NCBI GenBank assembly: GCA_031284645.1
Contig: JAITXS010000097.1
Coordinates: 1 to 12,165 of the forward strand
Length of the DNA stretch: 12,165 nt
Origin: Spirochaetaceae bacterium
GTDB lineage: Bacteria; Spirochaetota; Spirochaetia; Treponematales; Breznakiellaceae
Direction of reading: 5' to 3'
Shown here: positions 7,233 to 12,165 of the stretch, piece after piece
How the letters are laid out: each line of letters begins with the position of its first letter
Numbering within the stretch: the first letter of the stretch is position 1
Notes under the pieces: model-generated
What the model saw: only the letters and a program-made list of their open reading frames with translations
Databases searched by the model: none
What the model was told of the DNA's origin: nothing
Position numbers and translations under genes: made by a program

Positions 7233-8600
7233 TTACTCCACCAACGCGGCAAAAAGTGATGCTTTTAGACCGGGGAAAAGATCCTGCGCGTAATCCAAAA
7301 TGATCCCTTTTTCCTCGCATATTTCCCGCCAAACTTTTACTGATTCTTCAAGTCCGAAGCGAAACCACAGTGTTTTTTCCAACACAGGAAGATAACGCGG
7401 CGGATAACGCAAATAGTTCAGTTTTATACCGCGGGTTCTCATAAATTTTGATTGAGGACTGATCAGTTTAAAGGTATCTCCTGTTTCAAGAGCGTTTATT
7501 ATTGTATCGGTATCGGCGCTCGTGCTGATGGCAAGGTAGTATTCTTTTCCGCGGACAATATCTTCCGTTTGCAATGCGGCAAACAGGTAATCGCCGTTGT
7601 CAATTGGCTCAAATACCCGTTTAATATAGCCTACGCCGCCTTTTTCAAGGATAAATGAGCGTATATCACTGATTATTTCAAAAAAGATTATTCCGAGATC
7701 CTCGTGATCATATTTTTTTACATCCCGAATTCCGTTTATGGGATTTAATCCCCTGAGCTCCGCCAAAAAAGCACCTAACTCATGATAAACCTCAAAAGGA
7801 GCAACCATTCCTGAAAGAAGCAAGGATGAGATGCGCTGCTCATAGAGGTTAAGCGTTCGCAGCATCAAGAGATTATGTCCGTCGGCTCCAGAAAAGTCAT
7901 CGGCTTTAAATTTTTTTGAGGTTAAGGCATTGAGCAATTTATCGCGGCAGCGCCGTACATCAACAAGCAAGCCGGTGATAAGATTAAAAAGCGGGCAGTC
8001 GGAGCTTAGCAGCATAAATGGCGGAACATATTTTTCACTGATAACAAGACCGGGCTCTGAATTCTCCCGTGTAATTACTTTGAGTTTTAAAATGGGCAAA
8101 AGTTCCATGTCCCGCGCTTCGTCAAGATCCGTTAAAAAACGGGCGTTATTTCTGCGTGTTATGATGGTTATCTCATTTTCGCCTGAATTTTCATCCCGAA
8201 TACGTTTCTTATTCGTAAGATAACGCTTGCTCAGGGATGACTCATTATCTTCCGCAAGGTTGCCTTCATATTCCGACCACTGCGGAACCCCCACGTAAAT
8301 AGTCAATTCAGGAGGAAATTTCGCAAGGGTCTCTGTTAGATCCAGGGCTTTAAGAATACAATTTCCCGGCTCGGAAAGTTCAAAGCCGCTGGGCATAATC
8401 GCGGAAAAACGGCGGAGTATGATTCTAAAACCGGCAAGCGCTTCTTTATCAATCTCGAAATCAATAAGTCCCCATGCATGGCGCAGGGAAAAACTCAGAT
8501 TCCGCCTTAAATTTTCACTGTTTCGGCGTTGTAGATATTGGAAATGGTGAGGTTGTAAAAACTGCCCATCGTTCCAGTGTAATAATTCCTCAAAACGCAT
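7233..8600 (-). CDS. tssK: Type VI secretion system baseplate protein TssK
   Basis: TssK is the trimeric adaptor that links the T6SS baseplate to the TssL/TssM membrane complex in the cytoplasm. The 455-residue product has the usual family length and the diagnostic N-terminus, WNDGQFLQPHHFQ (residues 9-21), matching the TssK signature W.eGmfLrPqHFQ. The rest is soluble with no membrane segment, as expected, and includes a mid-protein segment (around PFEVYHELGAFLAELRGLNP) resembling the TssK linker helices. The start is firm: AUG at 8600 with AGGGAGG 7 nt upstream. It follows tssJ by 18 nt and is followed 6 nt later by tssL. The operon order J-K-L-M matches many proteobacterial T6SS loci. Confidence 0.94.
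   Translation of the reverse strand: MRFEELLHWNDGQFLQPHHFQYLQRRNSENLRRNLSFSLRHAWGLIDFEIDKEALAGFRIILRRFSAIMPSGFELSEPGNCILKALDLTETLAKFPPELTIYVGVPQWSEYEGNLAEDNESSLSKRYLTNKKRIRDENSGENEITIITRRNNARFLTDLDEARDMELLPILKLKVITRENSEPGLVISEKYVPPFMLLSSDCPLFNLITGLLVDVRRCRDKLLNALTSKKFKADDFSGADGHNLLMLRTLNLYEQRISSLLLSGMVAPFEVYHELGAFLAELRGLNPINGIRDVKKYDHEDLGIIFFEIISDIRSFILEKGGVGYIKRVFEPIDNGDYLFAALQTEDIVRGKEYYLAISTSADTDTIINALETGDTFKLISPQSKFMRTRGIKLNYLRYPPRYLPVLEKTLWFRFGLEESVKVWREICEEKGIILDYAQDLFPGLKASLFAALVE
7236..7242 (-). promoter_or_regulatory. Ribosome binding site of tssL
   Basis: GGTGGAG on the minus strand lies within the last codons of tssK, 9 nt before the GUG start at 7226. It supports the non-AUG start and translational coupling. 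Confidence 0.7.
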
Positions 8601-8607
8601 AATTTAA

Positions 8608-8614
8608 CCTCCCT
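8608..8614 (-). promoter_or_regulatory. Ribosome binding site of tssK
   Basis: AGGGAGG on the minus strand lies 7 nt before the AUG at 8600, in the 18-nt tssJ-tssK gap. It is the strongest Shine-Dalgarno site in the window and shows that this organism uses canonical SD recognition. Confidence 0.85.
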
Positions 8615-8618
8615 TTCC

Positions 8619-9125
8619 CTATTTGGGTTTAGGCCCTTTCGGTTTGACATTAACTTTATTTAATTTTGTCGGTTCAACTTGAAAGAACATACTTTGAATA
8701 GTAAATTGTGCTTCCATGGGAAGCAGTACCATACGGGGATCCGGAGACGGCGGACTTGCTTCCGGCGGCAGGCTTACTATCAACAAAAACTGCGTAGGCT
8801 TTTTTTTAAACCATTTATACCAGTGATCGTCTTCCGGCACTATTTGTATTGTTTTTATGTCTTCATCAGAAAAAAAGATCGTATGCGGTTCGAGTTTTTC
8901 CCTTAATGAGTTGCCCGGTTCAAAATACTTGTCAACACCGGCGGCTTTTATATCGTCCGCCTCGCTGTCTATTACCAAGGCAAGATCAAGCTCGATTGAA
9001 GGATACAAACCGTAGTACTGTTTAAGAAGATCAGAAACTCCAACGGCAAAGTCATACCGACTCGCACAGGCAGAGAGAACAGAGACAGGAATAATAAGCC
9101 ATAATACCGGTATTTTGTTACGCAT
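8619..9125 (-). CDS. tssJ: Type VI secretion system outer-membrane lipoprotein TssJ
   Basis: TssJ anchors the T6SS membrane complex to the outer membrane by binding the periplasmic end of TssM. From AUG at 9125 the product is 168 residues with a textbook lipoprotein signal: MRNK, a hydrophobic core, and the lipobox LSAC with the lipidated Cys at residue 20. The mature part contains beta-rich segments such as SIELDLALVID and TQFLLIVSLPPEA, fitting the transthyretin-like TssJ fold, and ends in a Lys/Pro-rich tail. Sequence similarity alone is modest; size, lipobox and position directly before tssK make the assignment. An in-frame GUG at 9150-9152 would add 9 residues but has no Shine-Dalgarno and lies upstream of the predicted transcription start, so the AUG is preferred. 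No clear Shine-Dalgarno precedes the AUG either. It is the first gene of the operon. Confidence 0.82.
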   Translation of the reverse strand: MRNKIPVLWLIIPVSVLSACASRYDFAVGVSDLLKQYYGLYPSIELDLALVIDSEADDIKAAGVDKYFEPGNSLREKLEPHTIFFSDEDIKTIQIVPEDDHWYKWFKKKPTQFLLIVSLPPEASPPSPDPRMVLLPMEAQFTIQSMFFQVEPTKLNKVNVKPKGPKPK

Positions 9126-9135
9126 ACTCTTTTTT

Positions 9136-9164
9136 AGTATAACTACTTTCACAAATTATGTACA
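9136..9164 (-). promoter_or_regulatory. Putative promoter of the tssJKLM operon
   Basis: On the minus strand TGTACA (9159-9164) is followed after 17 nt by TATACT (9136-9141), with 4/6 and 5/6 matches to sigma70 consensus. The -10 box ends 10 nt before the AUG at 9125, so the mRNA would start only a few bases before it. Confidence 0.45.
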
Positions 9165-9318
9165 GGGGCGCTTTGAATAAAAACCAGGACAAAAACATTT
9201 AATTTTTACCGGCCAGGATGTGATACAAGAAATACTGATTGAGATATGCTTTGAATTGTTTGCATGTGACATTCTTTTTTTCCGTGTGAACATTTCTATG
9301 GGGTCGTGACAGCGCCTA

Positions 9319-9348
9319 TAGACGATTCCTGATGAGCTGGATTATTAT
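9319..9348 (+). promoter_or_regulatory. Putative promoter of the PrsW-type protease gene
   Basis: TAGACG (9319-9324), an 18-nt spacer, then TATTAT (9343-9348), five bases before the AUG at 9354. The -10 is good (5/6) and the -35 moderate (4/6). The geometry implies a start of transcription at or just inside the start codon. Confidence 0.35.
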
Positions 9349-9353
9349 AAACT

Positions 9354-10106
9354 ATGAGCGGTATTGTTGTTGTTTTGATTTTGGTCAGTGTTTCTTTTCT
9401 TCCGGTTGGGCTTTCCGTACTTTGGTTCCGCCGCCGCGCACTCTCCATACCGCCGATTTTTTTTCTTGTTTTCCTTGCCGGCGGAGTTTTAAGTCTTATT
9501 TTAGCGCTCTTGTTACAATCTGTCATTCCTCAAAATGGTGTATACAGTAAGTGGACATCTCTTTTTGATCTGTTTATCAGAATTTCCGCAAGTGAAGAAG
9601 GCGCACGACTGGTGATTTTATTTGTTATATTTCATGTTATAGGAGTTTTTTATAAAAGGGGCATTAACAATCATTGTCCGTTTGGGGCGCCGTTGCCTGC
9701 GCCGATGGGGGAAATTCCAAAAACGACACGATATACGCCCGAAAAACCAATGCTTTTTGAGGGTTTTGCCGCAGGCGGAGGCTTGCTTTTGGGGCTTTCC
9801 TTTGCTGCGGTGGAAAGCGCTGTCTATGCGACTGCGAATCCCGAGCTTGCCGTGCTTCGAATGATAAGCTCGATTCCCCTCCACGCCGCCTGTGGTATCC
9901 GCTGCGGCATTGCAGCGTTTAGCCTTTATTCCCGGCACTTTTGGGGCATAAGGCATTTTATCTTTGCTATCGTCCTCCATAGTTTTTTTAACTTTATGCT
10001 GCCGTTTGGCGGACTCCGCGCTGCATTAGGTATTCTGCTTGCGTTAAGCTCTCTTGCCTCATCCGCCCGCCTTATCGGCGGCCCCGAACGTTCATTCCTG
10101 AAATAA
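9354..10106 (+). CDS. PrsW-type (CPBP/RCE1-like) intramembrane protease
   Basis: A 250-residue polytopic membrane protein with about seven or eight hydrophobic helices. The motifs of the PrsW family, distant relatives of CAAX/RCE1 glutamic proteases, occur in order: SEEGAR (80-85, the paired glutamates), GLSFAAVESAVY (147-158, the F..vE motif, E154), a conserved His in IPLHAACGIRCG (H177), and HSFFNF (H209, N213). All expected catalytic residues are present, although the first motif ends in Arg where PrsW usually has Lys. In Bacillus, PrsW cleaves an anti-sigma factor; whether that holds here is unknown. A TAA at 9348-9350 is in frame upstream, so AUG 9354 is the first possible AUG. It lacks a Shine-Dalgarno. 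The gene diverges from the T6SS operon across about 230 bp and has no partner on its strand. Confidence 0.85.
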   Translation: MSGIVVVLILVSVSFLPVGLSVLWFRRRALSIPPIFFLVFLAGGVLSLILALLLQSVIPQNGVYSKWTSLFDLFIRISASEEGARLVILFVIFHVIGVFYKRGINNHCPFGAPLPAPMGEIPKTTRYTPEKPMLFEGFAAGGGLLLGLSFAAVESAVYATANPELAVLRMISSIPLHAACGIRCGIAAFSLYSRHFWGIRHFIFAIVLHSFFNFMLPFGGLRAALGILLALSSLASSARLIGGPERSFLK

Positions 10107-10339
10107 AAATTGCAAAAATAAAATTTGTGGTTTATAACATTGTAATACAAGCATAATCACGACAAGAAGGCATGGATATATCACAAGCCGCCGACGTTGA
10201 TATATTTTATATATATGACAATTATAGCACAGATAATATAATGAAAATATTCCGGCCGTAAATTAGGTCACATGAAGTTGTGTATACTGTTATTACAAAA
10301 CATTTAAAAAATATAAGAGCGTCGCAGGGCTTGTGTCTT
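10107..10339. other. AT-rich convergent intergenic region
   Basis: This separates the protease gene from the converging transporter gene. No gene is apparent. The only structure noted is an 8-bp inverted repeat, ATATATCA (10176-10183) with TGATATAT (10198-10205), around a 14-nt GC-rich loop and followed by TTT. It could be a weak terminator for the protease gene, but its AT-only stem makes this doubtful. No GC hairpin with a U tract is visible for either gene. Confidence 0.4.
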
Positions 10340-11062
10340 TTAACCCCTGAAGCTTATCGGATAATATTTTACTCCCCGATCATACACATCAATGCCTTCC
10401 GCTTTTTTTAGTCCGCCAATGACGAGATAGGTAAAAGGAGTCAGGATGATTTCAAGAGCGCATTTTAAGATGTAATTGGTAAGCAGAAGCTGTACAAAAA
10501 TTTCTTTGGGAAAAACACCGGTAAGCGTTGCAATAGAAACAAATACAAGACTATCAAGCATTTCGCCGACAAGTGTGCTGGAAATAGTTCGGACAAAGAG
10601 GAGTTTTCCCTTCATCGCGATTTTTATCCGCGACAAAATAAGAGAATTGGAAAATTCTCCGATCAAATAAGCGGCAAGACTTGCAAGAATGATGCCCCCT
10701 GAGCTCATTCCGCCGAGTATAGCTTTGTAGGCATTGTCCCCCGCATACTGATTCCAATCGGCTTCGCCGGGGAGCAGGGCAAGCAGCGAAAAAGCCGCTC
10801 CGGTAAGGCAGGAGAGGCCGAACCCCGTCCAGATAACCCTGCGGGAAGCCTTAAACCCATAAACTTCCGTTAAAACATCACCAAAAATATACGCAATGGG
10901 GAAAAGCAAGGTGCCGCCGTCAAAAGCAAGTCTTATGCCAAACAAACTAATACCTAAATCAATGATTTTCGCCGAAGACGCGATATTACTTACTATAATG
11001 ACCACGGAAAAAACTGCCATCACAATATCAAAAAAATGGTACGACGTTTTTTTATTGCTCAT
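10340..11062 (-). CDS. yhhQ: Queuosine precursor transporter, YhhQ/QPTR family
   Basis: An inner-membrane protein that imports queuosine precursors (preQ0/preQ1 or related bases), used to modify the wobble base of GUN-anticodon tRNAs. From AUG at 11062 the product is 240 residues with about six hydrophobic helices. Family (COG1738) signatures are clear: FDGGTLLFPIAYIFGDVLTE followed by VYGFKASRRVIW, then IGEFSNSLILSRIK, RTISSTLVGEMLDSLVF, and a C-terminal LTPFTYLVIGGLKKAEGIDVYD. A UUG at 11098 would add 12 residues but has no Shine-Dalgarno and falls at the -35 box, so the AUG is preferred; the family N-terminus also fits. No queuosine synthesis gene is nearby. The gene diverges from the TPR gene and shares its promoter region. 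Confidence 0.92.
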   Translation of the reverse strand: MSNKKTSYHFFDIVMAVFSVVIIVSNIASSAKIIDLGISLFGIRLAFDGGTLLFPIAYIFGDVLTEVYGFKASRRVIWTGFGLSCLTGAAFSLLALLPGEADWNQYAGDNAYKAILGGMSSGGIILASLAAYLIGEFSNSLILSRIKIAMKGKLLFVRTISSTLVGEMLDSLVFVSIATLTGVFPKEIFVQLLLTNYILKCALEIILTPFTYLVIGGLKKAEGIDVYDRGVKYYPISFRG

Positions 11063-11068
11063 GGAACA

Positions 11069-11098
11069 ATCATAGTCTCTACCGGAAATTCTTGTCAA
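11069..11098 (-). promoter_or_regulatory. Promoter of yhhQ (predicted leaderless)
   Basis: On the minus strand a perfect TTGACA (11093-11098) is followed after 18 nt by TATGAT (11069-11074). The -10 box is six bases from the AUG at 11062, so transcription would begin at about the start codon. Confidence 0.65.
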
Positions 11099-11120
11099 TG
11101 AAGCTTTATGTCGATATAAT
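11092..11120 (+). promoter_or_regulatory. Promoter of the TPR gene (predicted leaderless)
   Basis: TTGTCA (11092-11097, 5/6), a 17-nt spacer and a perfect TATAAT (11115-11120). Only seven bases separate the -10 box from the AUG at 11128. Its -35 shares five base pairs with the yhhQ -35 on the opposite strand. Confidence 0.7.
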
Positions 11121-11127
11121 AAAAATT

Positions 11128-12165
11128 ATGCCTACAATTTCCATACTTATCATAGTTGTGCTTATCATCGGGATTGCCGCATTGGGTTTTTCGTTCATCT
11201 CTAATACAAAAAATCAGGGAAAAAGTAAAGCAATCAAAAAAAACGCGACAAAAGAAGAGGCAACACGGGAAGCCAATAAACGCCTTTCCAAAAATCCCCG
11301 GGACATTACCGCATTGGCCTGTCTTGGGAATATCGCGTACGAGGAAGAAAATTGGGCAAAATCTTTTGAGATATACGACATTCTTGCGGAAATGCCCTTG
11401 GCAACCAATGAGTTAAATCAGGTTCAGGCGAATATACGTGCCGCGGTCTCGGCAATGCAGCTTGGCAACAACGAGGCTGCGTACAAATACCTTGTTGTTG
11501 CCCGCGCTCTGGATCAAGGCAATTTTGAGGTAAATTATCAGCTTGGGGTTTTGGAATTCAGGCGCGGCAACTATGAAAAAGCCTCCCAACTCCTGCAATA
11601 CTCGCTCCGCATCAATCCTGAATATATTCCGGCAATGCGGACACTCGGCTATACCTTGTTTAAGTTAAAAAAAGCAAAGGACGCGCTTTATTATATCCGC
11701 AAAGCACTGGAAATTTCTCCGGATGATAAAGAATCACTATTCACGCTCGCCGAATGTTATAGCGAGGCGGGGCAGAAAGACCAGGCACTTAGAATATACT
11801 CACATCTGCGTCCCGATGATGTATGGGGCCCCCAAGCCTGCCTTGCATCAGGACTTATCAATGTTGAATCGCATCAGGATGAGATGGCTGTTATTGATTT
11901 TGAAATAGGCTTAAAACACCATGAAATTGATGAGGATACCGAAATTGAGCTGAATTATCAATTAGCCGATGCTTATTTACGGCTCCAGAATATTGCCGGG
12001 GCAATGAATAATCTCCAGAAAATTCAAAGTATGCGGGAAAACTACAAAAATGTTACCGAACTTGTCGAAAAGTACCGCGAAATAAACGCCAATAAAAATT
12101 TGCAGATTTTTGTGATGTCCTCTTCCGGTGATTTTGTGACACTCTGCCGTAAAATCGTTATGACT
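11128..12165 (+). CDS. Membrane-anchored TPR-repeat protein, N-terminal part (3' end outside window)
   Basis: The open frame runs from AUG at 11128 to the right edge with no stop: 346 residues, incomplete. Residues 4-23 form one hydrophobic helix (ISILIIVVLIIGIAALGF), followed by a basic linker (residues 28-52), so the protein is probably inner-membrane anchored with its bulk on the cytoplasmic side. Tetratricopeptide repeats follow at roughly 57-90, 134-165, 166-199, 200-233 and 275-307. The clearest are NYEKASQLLQYSLRINPEY and AKDALYYIRKALEISPDD. TPRs act as protein-docking scaffolds; the partner cannot be told. After residue 325 the text changes (LQIFVMSSSGDFVTLCRK), suggesting that a different C-terminal domain begins just at the window edge. 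No Shine-Dalgarno is present, but a near-consensus promoter lies directly upstream. The architecture resembles TPR proteins seen in other treponemes (from memory, not tested). Confidence 0.85.
   Translation, partial: MPTISILIIVVLIIGIAALGFSFISNTKNQGKSKAIKKNATKEEATREANKRLSKNPRDITALACLGNIAYEEENWAKSFEIYDILAEMPLATNELNQVQANIRAAVSAMQLGNNEAAYKYLVVARALDQGNFEVNYQLGVLEFRRGNYEKASQLLQYSLRINPEYIPAMRTLGYTLFKLKKAKDALYYIRKALEISPDDKESLFTLAECYSEAGQKDQALRIYSHLRPDDVWGPQACLASGLINVESHQDEMAVIDFEIGLKHHEIDEDTEIELNYQLADAYLRLQNIAGAMNNLQKIQSMRENYKNVTELVEKYREINANKNLQIFVMSSSGDFVTLCRKIVMT

Noticed and set aside
9126..9152. GUG start for tssJ adding nine residues
   Set aside because: It has no Shine-Dalgarno, lies upstream of the likely transcription start, and would place extra residues before an already complete lipoprotein signal peptide.
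9296..9526. 76-residue minus-strand frame across the start of the protease gene
   Set aside because: It lies opposite the clear PrsW frame, is rich in Lys/Arg/Thr as expected of an antisense shadow, and has no Shine-Dalgarno or motif.
10176..10208. Terminator candidate after the protease gene
   Set aside because: The stem is almost only A-T pairs with a 14-nt loop, so it is too weak to call a terminator with confidence.
10173..10262. 29-codon frame between the protease and transporter genes
   Set aside because: It is short and AT-driven, with its purine-rich run (aagaagg) too close to the AUG to act as a ribosome site; no recognisable features.
11063..11098. UUG start for yhhQ adding twelve residues
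   Set aside because: The UUG lies on the promoter's -35 box, has no Shine-Dalgarno, and the added residues are unlike the family N-terminus.

Overview
The window looks like chromosomal DNA from a spirochaete, most likely a host-associated Treponema or close relative. This is an inference from gene content and style: an FGE-sulfatase/C-type-lectin-fold protein of the kind expanded in treponemes, a Gly/aromatic-rich outer-membrane-type protein, a TPR protein with one N-terminal membrane anchor, and AT-leaning codon use. No rRNA or other marker confirms it.

Layout. Positions 2-280 hold the 3' end of an FGE-sulfatase-like gene whose last third looks like the variable region of a diversity-generating retroelement (DGR) target. 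Positions 281-617 have no gene but carry nested GGGTA/TACCC inverted repeats. Positions 618-1637 encode a secreted, probably outer-membrane beta-barrel protein. A strong hairpin with A and T tracts (1755-1785) sits between this gene and the converging operon and probably terminates both. Positions 1812-9125 (minus strand) are a four-gene type VI secretion operon in the order tssJ-tssK-tssL-tssM: outer-membrane lipoprotein, baseplate adaptor, and the two inner-membrane components. Diverging from it at 9354-10106 is a PrsW-type membrane protease. Positions 10340-11062 (minus) encode a YhhQ-family queuosine precursor transporter. Diverging from that, a TPR protein starts at 11128 and runs off the right edge.

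How the parts work together. TssJ, TssL and TssM would form the trans-envelope complex, and TssK would dock the baseplate onto its cytoplasmic face. Sheath (tssBC), tube (hcp), spike (vgrG), ClpV and effectors are not here, so the rest of the system must lie elsewhere. The other genes have no evident tie to secretion.

The most notable regulatory pattern concerns transcription starts. The first gene of each apparent unit (tssJ, prsW, yhhQ, the TPR gene) lacks a Shine-Dalgarno sequence and has a sigma70-like promoter whose -10 box lies only 5-10 nt from the start codon, which predicts leaderless or nearly leaderless mRNAs. The operon-internal genes tssK, tssL and tssM have normal Shine-Dalgarno sites. 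The yhhQ and TPR promoters also share one -35 heptamer on opposite strands.
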